A stretch of 52,218 bases of DNA, taken from an uncultured Blautia sp. (GTDB lineage Bacteria; Bacillota; Clostridia; Lachnospirales; Lachnospiraceae). Made by a program: the position numbers and the translations under genes. The notes under the pieces are model-generated. The model searched no databases. It had not been told where the DNA came from and saw nothing but the letters and a program-made list of their open reading frames with translations. The DNA lies in assembly GCA_938028845.1 (NCBI GenBank), contig CALIZJ010000321.1:1-52218 (forward strand). Reading direction: 5' to 3'. Shown here piece after piece: positions 1 through 8,013 of the stretch (its first letter is position 1; the number at the start of each line of letters is the position of its first letter).

Positions 1-1074
1 TTTTCTGGAGATATTGGAAATAAAAATCAGCCTTTGATCAAAAATCCACAGTATCTTCACGAAGCGGACTATGTGATCATGGAATCTACCTACGGTGACA
101 GAAGCCATGGGGAAAGACCGGATTATGTAGGAACACTGGCGGAAGTGATACAGAAGACTTTTGACAGAGGCGGAAATCTTGTGATTCCTTCTTTTGCAGT
201 GGGGCGTACCCAGGAAATGTTATATTTTATCCGTCAGATAAAGGCGGAGGGACGCGTCCATGGACATGATAATTTTAAAGTATATGTAGACAGTCCTCTG
301 GCAAATGAAGCCACTACGATATTTGCTGAACATGAATACGACTGCTTTGACGAGGAAGCATTGGAATTAATAAAAAAAGGAATCAATCCATTGAGTTTTC
401 CGGGGCTTAGGACATCTGTTACCAGTGAAGATTCCAAAGCCATCAATGCAGATGATGAATGTAAGGTCATCATCTCAGCAAGTGGAATGTGTGATGCAGG
501 ACGTATCAAGCATCATTTAAAACATAACCTTTGGGGAAGTCAAAATACAATACTTTTTGTAGGATACCAGGCGATTGGGACTTTAGGACGTTCCCTCCTT
601 GAGGGGGCAACGGAAGTAAAGTTATTCGGTGAACCTGTACATGTGGCGGCAGAAATCCGTCAGATGCCAGGAATCAGCGGCCATGCGGATGTAAATGGCC
701 TGCTGGATTGGGCAGGGGCTTTCCAAAAAACACCGAAAAAGATTTTTGTTACACATGGAGAGGACAGCGTGACAGAAATCTTTGCGAAACGTCTTGAGGA
801 GTTAGGCTATAGCACAATGGCTCCTTTCAGCGGAACGGTTTATGATCTTGCGGGGAATTTCTGTATTTATGAGGCGCAGGGAATAAAGGCCCAGAAAGCA
901 ACCGCTACTTTGAAAGCGGCGAAAGCGGCACGTGCCTTCGAGAAGCTTGTTTCTCTTGGACACCGCTTGATGAGCGTGATAAAAAAGAACGAAGGGTGTC
1001 CCAACAAAGACCTTGAAAAATTTTCCCGGGAGATCCAATCCCTATGTGATAAATGGGATCGTACAGATATTTAG
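1..1074 (+). CDS. MBL-fold/beta-CASP metallo-hydrolase (RNA specificity domain), 5'-truncated
   Basis: The reading frame is open from base 1, so the true start lies outside the window; the TTG at 34 is internal. The first visible residues, FSGDIG, carry the aspartate of a metallo-beta-lactamase metal motif, followed by the ESTYGDR segment at the entry to the beta-CASP domain. Further on, SGMCDAGRI and SGHADVNGLLDW followed by IFVTHGE are typical of the beta-CASP and RMMBL (RNA-metabolising) parts. The HxHxDH metal cluster would be in the missing N-terminus. The family contains nucleases that process or degrade RNA in the cytoplasm; the exact substrate here cannot be read from sequence. About 75 residues after the core (from roughly residue 290 of the visible part) form a charged helical tail. 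A hairpin at 1136-1168 probably ends the transcript. Confidence 0.85.
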   Translation, partial: FSGDIGNKNQPLIKNPQYLHEADYVIMESTYGDRSHGERPDYVGTLAEVIQKTFDRGGNLVIPSFAVGRTQEMLYFIRQIKAEGRVHGHDNFKVYVDSPLANEATTIFAEHEYDCFDEEALELIKKGINPLSFPGLRTSVTSEDSKAINADDECKVIISASGMCDAGRIKHHLKHNLWGSQNTILFVGYQAIGTLGRSLLEGATEVKLFGEPVHVAAEIRQMPGISGHADVNGLLDWAGAFQKTPKKIFVTHGEDSVTEIFAKRLEELGYSTMAPFSGTVYDLAGNFCIYEAQGIKAQKATATLKAAKAARAFEKLVSLGHRLMSVIKKNEGCPNKDLEKFSREIQSLCDKWDRTDI

Positions 1075-1135
1075 TTTCGCGTAGGTAAAGAGCTGAATAT
1101 TAGAACGATGAAAATCGTAAAGTTTTGCTGTTTGG

Positions 1136-1168
1136 TATGGCATGGTTTGGACACCATGCCATATCTTT
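1136..1168 (+). terminator. hairpin after the MBL-fold gene
   Basis: TATGGCATGG (1136-1145) pairs perfectly with CCATGCCATA (1154-1163) across an 8-nt loop and is followed by TCTTT. The U-tract is short, so termination may be only partial. Confidence 0.5.
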
Positions 1169-1220
1169 ACATATCAAAGAACAGATTTAGGAGCGTGTCA
1201 TCCTTGAAGCCTTTTCTGCA

Positions 1221-1258
1221 AGAAAAAAGACAGTGAAATATATGAGATATTTCGCTGC
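1221..1258 (-). terminator. Rho-independent terminator of the TSCPD gene
   Basis: On the minus strand CAGCGAAATAT and ATATTTCACTG form an 11-bp stem with one mismatch, followed by TCTTTTTTTCTT. It lies 30 nt beyond the stop codon of the minus-strand TSCPD gene. Confidence 0.8.
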
Positions 1259-1287
1259 CTATATTTTCTGATCTGTTTATAAAAGGG

Positions 1288-1530
1288 TTATGCCAAAGCA
1301 TTTTTGAGCGCAATAGCAAGCTGGTCAGGGCAAGAGGTCGGTCTGTGGCCGCATTTGATTCCTTCCAGACGGCTGATCGCCTCATTGGCATCCATTCCTT
1401 CTACCAGACGGGCAACGCCCTGTGTATTTCCGGAACATCCGCCGATAAAGCTTACATTGTGTACTTTGTGATCTTCTGTAATTTCAAATTCGATGACCTG
1501 TGAACAGACACCTTTTGTTTTATAAAGCAT
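1288..1530 (-). CDS. TSCPD domain protein (TIGR03905-type, ribonucleotide-reductase C-terminal-like)
   Basis: An 80-residue protein starting MLYKTKGVCSQ. The family signature TSCPDQLAIAL is near the C-terminus (about residues 69-79), and the conserved cysteines C9, C37 and the GCSGNT motif are present. Free-standing TSCPD proteins resemble the C-terminal domain of some B12-dependent ribonucleotide reductases, but their job is not established. The start was chosen at 1530 because AGGAGG stands 7 nt upstream; a longer open frame to 1620 has no ribosome site and would include the promoter. The gene is divergent from mtnN and single, with its own promoter and terminator. Confidence 0.85.
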   Translation of the reverse strand: MLYKTKGVCSQVIEFEITEDHKVHNVSFIGGCSGNTQGVARLVEGMDANEAISRLEGIKCGHRPTSCPDQLAIALKNALA

Positions 1531-1585
1531 AAATATTCCTCCTACTCTTAATAAAATCACATCTAAAATATTAAGTTCGCCACTC

Positions 1586-1614
1586 ATTATAGCAGAGTAT
1601 TTTCTAAGTTTCCA
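1586..1614 (-). promoter_or_regulatory. promoter of the TSCPD gene
   Basis: The minus strand carries an extended -10 TGCTATAAT (TATAAT at 1591-1586) with TGGAAA 17 nt upstream (1614-1609). The -10 is strong and the -35 matches four of six bases. Confidence 0.6.
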
Positions 1615-1652
1615 CCCCAAATAATCCCTCCTTCCTTCCCTGAATTTAATAT

Positions 1653-1680
1653 TTGATAAACCCCAAACTTTTGGTATAAT
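1653..1680 (+). promoter_or_regulatory. sigma-A promoter of mtnN
   Basis: TTGATA (1653-1658) and TATAAT (1675-1680) are separated by 16 nt. Transcription would start near 1687, giving mtnN a leader of about 128 nt. Confidence 0.75.
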
Positions 1681-1814
1681 GAGAGTACTTAATGAGCGCG
1701 AGCCAAAAGCGAAGCGCGAATTTGAACAAGCGTTAAAAGCAATGGGAAATCAAGCAGAACAGACGCAAAAAATACAAAATTACATTTTTTAAAGCAGAAA
1801 GGATTATTATCTAT

Positions 1815-2516
1815 ATGGGAGCAATAGGTATTATAGGCGCAATGGAGGAGGAGGTTTCCTGCCTCAAGGAGAAAATGAGTGAAGTTAAGGTCAGCCGGAA
1901 AGCATCCATGGAATTTTATGAAGGAGTGCTTGAAGGAAAGGCGGCAGTTGTGGTACGGTCCGGAATAGGAAAGGTAAATGCGGCTGTCTGTACACAGATC
2001 CTGATCGATACATTTCAGGTGGAGGCGATCATTAACACAGGAATCGCAGGCAGCCTGAACAATGAAATTAATATTGGAGACATCGTCCTTTCCACAGATG
2101 TCGTCCATCATGATATGGATGCTACAGGCTTTGGATACCCTAAGTGTCAGATTCCTCAGATGGAGGAATTTTCTTTCCAGGCAAATGTAAGGATGCGTGA
2201 GGAGGCTCTTAAGGTATGCCGTGAAGTAAATCCTGAGATCCAGGTGTTTGAAGGAAGGATTGCTTCCGGGGATCAGTTCGTATCAGATAAAGACGTTAAG
2301 GATGAAATCATAAAAAATACAGGAGCTTTTGCAGTTGAGATGGAAGGAGCGTCCATTGGACATACTGCGTATTTAAATAACGTTCCTTTTCTTATTGTAA
2401 GAGCGATTTCAGATAAAGCGGACGGAAGCGCACAGATGGATTATGCAGAGTTTGAGGCAAAGGCCATTGAGCACAGCGTACGCCTCACCCAGGGACTGGT
2501 CAGAAAACTCAGCTAA
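1815..2516 (+). CDS. mtnN: 5'-methylthioadenosine/S-adenosylhomocysteine nucleosidase
   Basis: This cytoplasmic enzyme cleaves the glycosidic bond of methylthioadenosine and S-adenosylhomocysteine, releasing adenine; it removes inhibitory by-products of SAM use and feeds methionine salvage and the LuxS route. The 233 residues match the family's usual length. The start GIIGAMEEEV, the NTGIAGSL motif, GDIVLSTDVVHHDMD, ASGDQFV and the substrate-binding AVEMEGASIGH are all present, as is the catalytic-aspartate region RAISDKAD. The start at 1815 is the first ATG in frame after the AAAGGA ribosome site. The gene has its own promoter and is followed by an unknown small protein and a SAM-dependent methyltransferase, which would produce the SAH it degrades. 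Confidence 0.95.
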   Translation: MGAIGIIGAMEEEVSCLKEKMSEVKVSRKASMEFYEGVLEGKAAVVVRSGIGKVNAAVCTQILIDTFQVEAIINTGIAGSLNNEINIGDIVLSTDVVHHDMDATGFGYPKCQIPQMEEFSFQANVRMREEALKVCREVNPEIQVFEGRIASGDQFVSDKDVKDEIIKNTGAFAVEMEGASIGHTAYLNNVPFLIVRAISDKADGSAQMDYAEFEAKAIEHSVRLTQGLVRKLS

Positions 2517-2619
2517 AATCAAAAAAAGATGCGTAAAAGCGGAAATGGGAAAGCAATGGCAGAATGGAAAAGAACTGCATATACTGAAATAGATAAATGG
2601 AAGGAATCCAGGTTTTTGT

Positions 2620-2988
2620 ATGTATTATGATAAGTATTTTCCATTTTATGTAGCATATGCAAATCCCATGCTTTACGATGGTGAAAAAATACAGGAAAAA
2701 GAATTTGACCTGATGAAATCTTACTATCCGGAAGCTGCCAGAAAAATACAGGAAAAAGTGGAGGCGGAATGTCAGCGCCTTGATTATGAAGGCAGCAGGC
2801 TGTATGATGAATATCCGGATAAGTATATGCTGTATCATCTCTGCTTGCAGATACGCAAAGAAGTGGAGCCGGAAATGGCGGCTCAGGAAGTTCCGGGAAA
2901 TTTTCTGGATGATCTGATCCAGGTACTTTTATATCAGGAAATTTCCAGAAGAAGGTGCCGCCGGCACAGATGCAGACACTATTTTTAA
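2620..2988 (+). CDS. hypothetical protein, 122 aa
   Basis: No family recognised. The protein is rich in Tyr, Glu and Lys (many YY and YE pairs), has no signal peptide or clear membrane segment, and ends in an unusual very basic tail rich in Arg, Cys and His (RRRCRRHRCRH) that could bind metal or nucleic acid. The ATG at 2620 has a weak AAGGAA ribosome site about 14 nt upstream. It sits 103 nt after mtnN and 16 nt before the methyltransferase gene, so it is probably the first or second gene of that transcript. The frame runs cleanly without stops and the neighbours face the same way, which supports a real gene. Confidence 0.6.
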   Translation: MYYDKYFPFYVAYANPMLYDGEKIQEKEFDLMKSYYPEAARKIQEKVEAECQRLDYEGSRLYDEYPDKYMLYHLCLQIRKEVEPEMAAQEVPGNFLDDLIQVLLYQEISRRRCRRHRCRHYF

Positions 2989-3004
2989 CTCAGGAGCCAT
3001 AAGA

Positions 3005-4174
3005 ATGAAAACCATAAGAGAGTTTTTAGAGGAACAGATAAATGAGCAGCTTATACAGGCTGTCTTAAGTCAAAGCCGGATAAAAGAAGGTGTATCCAAG
3101 GTAAAAATACGCCCGGTAGAGCAAAAAGGAAACATCTATTATCAGGCTTCCGCCATGGAGGGGACGAAGGTTCTGCATAAAAATTATAAGCGTGACGAGA
3201 TCATTGCTTATATAGAAGACGCCTTATCTTCCACATTCCGGCAGCTGCAGGTACAGGGGCGGTATAAAGACGGAAGCATCCTGGTGAGCAAAAAAGGAAA
3301 GGCGACTATAAAGACACGTATCCATGAGGCTTGCGCACCGGTGAAGATCCTGTCTCATAACCGGGTGAAAAATTATATTTTAAAAGAGGGCAAAGAAGTT
3401 CCGTTTTTAATGGATCTCGGTGTGATGACAGCGGGCGGGAAAGTGGCGGCCGCTAAATATGATAAATTTAAGCAGATAAACCGTTTCCTGGAGTTTATAG
3501 AAGACATTCTCCCTAAGCTCTCCAGGGAACGGGAGGTTACGATCCTGGATTTTGGCTGCGGGAAATCCTATCTGACTTTCGCTATGTACTATTATCTGAG
3601 AGAACTTAAGGGATACGATGTGAATATTATCGGCCTTGATCTGAAAAAAGATGTGATCGAAAATTGCAGCCGTCTGGCAGAAAAATATGGATATGAGAAA
3701 CTTCATTTTTATCAGGGAGATATTGCCGACTATGAAGGAACAGGGGAAGTGGACATGGTCGTGACTTTGCATGCCTGCGACACGGCGACAGATTATGCGC
3801 TGGCAAAGGCAGTGAAATGGAATGCAAAGGTCATCCTGTCTGTTCCGTGCTGCCAGCATGAACTGAATGGCCAGATAAAAAACGAAATGCTTGCTCCTGT
3901 GTTAAAGTATGGTATATTAAAAGAGCGGATGAGCGCCCTGCTCACAGATGGGATACGTGCAGAGATTTTAAAGGCATGGGGGTATGACGTACAGATCCTG
4001 GAATTTATTGATATGGAGCATACTCCGAAAAATCTGCTGATACGGGCGGTAAAAACCGGAAACAGAAAAGATATGCACCGTCTTAAGGAAATGCTGGACG
4101 AGCTGAATGCAGATCCAACCCTTTTGCGGCTGCTTAATATGACAGAAGAGAACCCCACAGGAAAGGGAGTATAG
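3005..4174 (+). CDS. class I SAM-dependent methyltransferase (Methyltransf_32 type)
   Basis: A 389-residue protein. The SAM-binding Rossmann motif I is ILDFGCGKSYLTFAMYYYL (about residues 180-198), the acidic loop is GLDLKKDV, and the later VTLHACDTATDYAL followed by SVPCCQHEL matches the Methyltransf_32 family (PF13679), whose members include METTL25/RRNAD1-like proteins. The target is unknown; an RNA or protein substrate is possible. The N-terminal 170 residues form a separate mixed domain probably used for substrate binding. The ATG at 3005 follows a weak ribosome site. The next gene begins one base after the stop, indicating co-transcription with the membrane-anchored protein. Confidence 0.85.
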   Translation: MKTIREFLEEQINEQLIQAVLSQSRIKEGVSKVKIRPVEQKGNIYYQASAMEGTKVLHKNYKRDEIIAYIEDALSSTFRQLQVQGRYKDGSILVSKKGKATIKTRIHEACAPVKILSHNRVKNYILKEGKEVPFLMDLGVMTAGGKVAAAKYDKFKQINRFLEFIEDILPKLSREREVTILDFGCGKSYLTFAMYYYLRELKGYDVNIIGLDLKKDVIENCSRLAEKYGYEKLHFYQGDIADYEGTGEVDMVVTLHACDTATDYALAKAVKWNAKVILSVPCCQHELNGQIKNEMLAPVLKYGILKERMSALLTDGIRAEILKAWGYDVQILEFIDMEHTPKNLLIRAVKTGNRKDMHRLKEMLDELNADPTLLRLLNMTEENPTGKGV

Positions 4175-4175
4175 A

Positions 4176-6626
4176 ATGAAGTATATTTTACGCAGAATCG
4201 TGGTACTCGCATTGATTTTCGTGTTAGGCGTGGCGGGGACCGCTTTTTTGCTGAACAGTGAAACGACGGACGACCGTTCTGATATGAACGATCCTGTTCT
4301 GCCGGAGCTTATGGTGAATATCGGCGGCGCTTACGCAAACAGGATGTATGGATACAGGCAGGAAATGCAGACGGATTTTATCCGGGACTGCATCACTCCT
4401 TTGGACACTACAAAGGAGATTACATTTGTGGTAAACCCATATAATGAGAAAGTAAACAGCCTGTCTTACGAAATCCGTACGTCAGACGGAAGCAAGGTCC
4501 TTGAAAATAGAAGAATAAACAGCCTGAACACCAACGGCAGCTATCTTGAGGCAACGGCGGCCATTGAGAGCGACCTGCGCATGAATCAGGAGTATTCTAT
4601 GCAGGTCACGCTGGATACGGACAGCGGAGATGCCTTTTATTACACAAGGGTGGTTTCCCGTTCACAGACAAATACGGCGCAGTATGTTAATTTTGTCCAG
4701 AATTTTTCTGAAACCTGCCTGAATAAAAGTGCGGCAGATAATCTGGCAAGTTATCTGGAACCGGAGGAAAACCAGGGCGCTACAAATTATGCTGATATTT
4801 CCATTCATTCCAGCCTTTCAGAAGTAAGCTGGGGAAGTCTTTCTCCAACCATAGCCAAGAGAGGGATCCCGGTGATCAACGAGATCAATGAGACGACGGC
4901 CAGCATCTCTTTGAACTATCAGATTACGGCGAGAAATTCAGAAGGAAATACAGAACTTTATGACGTAGAGGAATTTTACCGGATGAGGTACACAGAATCC
5001 AGGATCATGCTGTTGGATTTCGAGAGATCTGTAAATCAGATTTTTGATCCCAACCTTCCCGTAGTCACAGATGATGGACTGATGCTGGGAATCCGGGAGA
5101 GAGATGTTTCTTATATGGCAAATGAAGACGCCAGCGTTGTTGCCTTTGTACAGCAGGGGGATCTTTGGTCATATTCGCCGGAAAACGGGAAGATTGTAAA
5201 AATCTTCAGCTTCCGTAAAGAGGAAAACGGAGATTTCAGAGATTCCAGAAACGAACACGATATACAGATTATCCGGGTAGAAGAAAACGGAGACGTGGAT
5301 TTTGTACTTTATGGTTATATGAACCGGGGAAATCATGAAGGCTACAGCGGTATTTCTGTTTATCATTACAGCAATGACCAGAATGCAGTGGAGGAAAGAG
5401 TTTTTATCCCCAGTACGGAATCCTACGAGTTTTTAAAGAAAGATCTGGGAACCTTGTCCTATGTCAGCCAGGATAACCAACTGTTTCTTCTGTTTGCAGA
5501 AAAACTATACCAGGTGGACATAGAAGGCGGTACTTATCAAGTTCTTGAGGAAGGAATTGACAAGAATCACTTTGCTGTATCCGAGACAAATGCCCACGCA
5601 GCGTGGCTGGTGGCGGAAGGCGAGGATGCAGGAAAAATAAAGATGATTGATTTCAATACACTTTCTACCCGTTTTATTGAACCAGAAGGAAAGCAGCAGC
5701 TTCGTCCTTTGGGGTTTATGAATGAGGATCTGGTTTATGGAAACATCCTGGACGGAGATATCATCGTGGATGAGAACGCCCATGAGGTAGAAGGCATCCA
5801 TACCCTTAGAATAGAAAGCTTTGAAGGCGAAGTGAAAAAGGAGTACCATGAGGACGGGCTTTATATCACGGATATTACCGTGGGAGAGTCCATGGCAGAA
5901 TTTGAACTTTCTTCAAAGTCAGGAAGTGGATACACTTTCCGTAAAAAAGATAATATCATGAATAATCAAAATACATCGGCAAATCTGATCAACATTGAAC
6001 TGGTTTCTGTTGAAAGGACAGGGGTGCAGGTACGCCTTGCTTTTGAAGATGCTCCGGCTACGGATAATCCTCTTGTGATGGCGGCAAAAATACGCAGCGT
6101 GGACGAGCATGTCATTGCCCTTGACACACAGGTTTCAGATGGAGAAATCTATTATGTTTATGCAAACGGCGGGCTTTACAGCACTTTCGCAGATCCGGCA
6201 GAAGCGGTACGGCAGGCGGACGAACAGTATGGAGTTGTCCTTAATAAAGAGCAGCAGTATGTATGGGAACGCGGCAATAAGAGAACAAAGCTGCAGCTTA
6301 ACATAGAAGATGTGCCGGAGGTAATACGCACAGGCGTCTGGGATGTACAGCGGCTTCAGGAAGGTCTAGGGGAAAATGGAACTGTGATCGACCTTTCCGG
6401 GTGCACTCTGGACAGCGTTCTGTACGAGGTCAGCGCCCAGAGGGCAGTGATCGCTAAGACCGGAGCAAACACCAGCGTTGTGATCATCGGTTATGATGAG
6501 TATAATACGTATCTTTATGATCCGGCGACGGGAGAAGTGAAACCGTATGGAATGAATGACAGTACGGCTCTGTTTGAAAAAGCGGGAAACATATTTATCA
6601 GTTATATGGAAGCCTTGGATCATTAA
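4176..6626 (+). CDS. membrane-anchored extracytoplasmic protein of unknown function, 816 aa
   Basis: No known family recognised. Residues about 7-27 (RIVVLALIFVLGVAGTAFLL) form a single uncleaved N-terminal membrane anchor or signal sequence, after which about 785 residues should lie outside the membrane. The middle part (residues roughly 300-600) has repeated beta-rich stretches of the type 'Y/F-x-hydrophobic-D/E-G' (for example VAFVQQGDLWSYSPENGKIVKI and QLFLLFAEKLYQVDIEGGTYQVL) that look like beta-propeller blades. The C-terminal segment (CTLDSVLYEVS, VVIIGYDEYNTYLYDP) resembles peptidase_C39-like or SH3-like strands but lacks a catalytic motif I can name. It overlaps the methyltransferase transcript (1-nt gap) and precedes galK by 25 nt. 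Confidence 0.8.
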   Translation: MKYILRRIVVLALIFVLGVAGTAFLLNSETTDDRSDMNDPVLPELMVNIGGAYANRMYGYRQEMQTDFIRDCITPLDTTKEITFVVNPYNEKVNSLSYEIRTSDGSKVLENRRINSLNTNGSYLEATAAIESDLRMNQEYSMQVTLDTDSGDAFYYTRVVSRSQTNTAQYVNFVQNFSETCLNKSAADNLASYLEPEENQGATNYADISIHSSLSEVSWGSLSPTIAKRGIPVINEINETTASISLNYQITARNSEGNTELYDVEEFYRMRYTESRIMLLDFERSVNQIFDPNLPVVTDDGLMLGIRERDVSYMANEDASVVAFVQQGDLWSYSPENGKIVKIFSFRKEENGDFRDSRNEHDIQIIRVEENGDVDFVLYGYMNRGNHEGYSGISVYHYSNDQNAVEERVFIPSTESYEFLKKDLGTLSYVSQDNQLFLLFAEKLYQVDIEGGTYQVLEEGIDKNHFAVSETNAHAAWLVAEGEDAGKIKMIDFNTLSTRFIEPEGKQQLRPLGFMNEDLVYGNILDGDIIVDENAHEVEGIHTLRIESFEGEVKKEYHEDGLYITDITVGESMAEFELSSKSGSGYTFRKKDNIMNNQNTSANLINIELVSVERTGVQVRLAFEDAPATDNPLVMAAKIRSVDEHVIALDTQVSDGEIYYVYANGGLYSTFADPAEAVRQADEQYGVVLNKEQQYVWERGNKRTKLQLNIEDVPEVIRTGVWDVQRLQEGLGENGTVIDLSGCTLDSVLYEVSAQRAVIAKTGANTSVVIIGYDEYNTYLYDPATGEVKPYGMNDSTALFEKAGNIFISYMEALDH

Positions 6627-6651
6627 AATTCATATAAGGAGGATGCAGAGC

Positions 6652-7818
6652 ATGCAAAAAGAATTATTGGAGAAATTCCAGGAGATTTACGGCGAAGGAG
6701 GAGAGATCCGAAGTTATTTTGCTCCGGGGAGAGTGAATCTCATTGGAGAGCATACGGATTATAACGGCGGCCATGTTTTTCCATGTGCATTGACTATTGG
6801 AACCTACGGTGTGGCCAGAAAGAGAGAGGATAATAAACTTCGTTTTTACTCCGTAAATTTTTCCAAGCTGGGAGTGATCGAATCATCTCTGGAAGACCTT
6901 GTTCCATCTGAACAGGCGGGATGGACCAATTATCCAAAAGGAGTTATGTGGACATTTGAAAAAAGAGGGTATAAGCTGCCCTTCGGAGTGGATTTCCTGA
7001 TTTACGGAAACATTCCCAACGGCTCAGGGCTTTCCTCATCCGCTTCTCTGGAAGTTTTAACAGGGGTAATGCTTAAAGACATGTTTGGATTTACTGAGCT
7101 TACTATGCAGGAGCTGGCGCTTATCGGTCAGTATTCAGAAAATAATTTCAACGGAATGAACTGCGGCATTATGGACCAGTTTGCTAGCGCTATGGGGAAG
7201 AAGGACTGCGCGATCTTTTTAGATACAAGTACCCTGGAATTTGAATACGCTCCGGTGAAGCTGCCGGATGCAAAGATCGTTATTACAAACAGCAAGGTAA
7301 AACACAGCCTGGTAGGATCTGCATATAACGACAGAAGAAACGAGTGCGAGAGCGCGGTGAAAGATTTACAGAAGGTGCTGGATATAAAAGCTCTTGGCGA
7401 GCTTACAGAAGAAGAATTTGAGGCTAACAAGGATGCCATCCAGGATCCTGTATGCTGCAAGAGGGCAAAACATGCAGTATATGAGAACCAGAGAACCATT
7501 AAAGCAGTAAAGGCACTGAAAGAGAATAATATAGAAGAATTTGGAAAGCTGATGAATGCTTCTCACGTATCTCTGCGGGATGATTATGAAGTTTCCTGTG
7601 AAGAGATTGATATTCTGGTGGATCTTGCCTGGAAGATTCCGGGAGTGATCGGCTCCCGTATTACAGGCGGCGGCTTCGGCGGCTGCACTGTGAGCATTGT
7701 AAAAAATGATGCAGTAGATGGCTTTATTGAGACGATTGGCAGAGAATATAAGGAAAAAGTAGGCCATGAGGCTGAGTTCTATGTTGTAGATATCGGAGAC
7801 GGAGCAAGAAAACTGTAA
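6652..7818 (+). CDS. galK: galactokinase
   Basis: This enzyme phosphorylates galactose with ATP to galactose-1-phosphate in the Leloir pathway. The family signature GRVNLIGEHTDYNGGHVFPCA is near the N-terminus, the GHMP-kinase ATP loop is PNGSGLSSSASLEV (about residues 122-135), and the C-terminal SRITGGGFGGCTVSIV completes the fold. The length of 388 residues is normal. The ATG at 6652 was chosen because AAGGAGG ends 9 nt before it; an earlier ATG at 6643 overlaps the ribosome site, and a still longer frame runs back into the preceding gene. It is followed by galT after an unusually long 195-nt structured spacer. Confidence 0.97.
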   Translation: MQKELLEKFQEIYGEGGEIRSYFAPGRVNLIGEHTDYNGGHVFPCALTIGTYGVARKREDNKLRFYSVNFSKLGVIESSLEDLVPSEQAGWTNYPKGVMWTFEKRGYKLPFGVDFLIYGNIPNGSGLSSSASLEVLTGVMLKDMFGFTELTMQELALIGQYSENNFNGMNCGIMDQFASAMGKKDCAIFLDTSTLEFEYAPVKLPDAKIVITNSKVKHSLVGSAYNDRRNECESAVKDLQKVLDIKALGELTEEEFEANKDAIQDPVCCKRAKHAVYENQRTIKAVKALKENNIEEFGKLMNASHVSLRDDYEVSCEEIDILVDLAWKIPGVIGSRITGGGFGGCTVSIVKNDAVDGFIETIGREYKEKVGHEAEFYVVDIGDGARKL

Positions 7819-8013
7819 GCATCCGGCATATCTTTTTAGCCGAATCAGGAAAGTACCCGGTTTCATACTGCGTAAAGCAGTAAGCTGGGGCGGGGACTTG
7901 CCTGGCTTAGAAGAGGGAAGCGCCTCTTTTAAGAAGCCGCGAAGCGGACGCGTACCCTGTGGGTACTGCGAATACCGCTTGACGTATATTCATCCACTTA
8001 AGGGGGACAGGAA
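7819..8013 (+). other. structured galK-galT spacer
   Basis: This spacer holds several inverted repeats: TACTGC/GCAGTA around 7867-7884, AAGAGG/CCTCTT around 7911-7930, and a nested stem in which AAGCGG (7942-7947) pairs with CCGCTT (7975-7980) around GTACCC (7952-7957)/GGGTAC (7961-7966). None has a following U-tract, so it does not look like a simple terminator. It may be a processing site, a stability element or a small RNA. No riboswitch class was recognised. Confidence 0.45.

Noticed and set aside
1679..1792. 37-codon open frame (MRVLNEREPKAKREF...) before mtnN
   Set aside because: Its ATG overlaps the TATAAT of the mtnN promoter, so the transcript starts after it, and it has no ribosome site.
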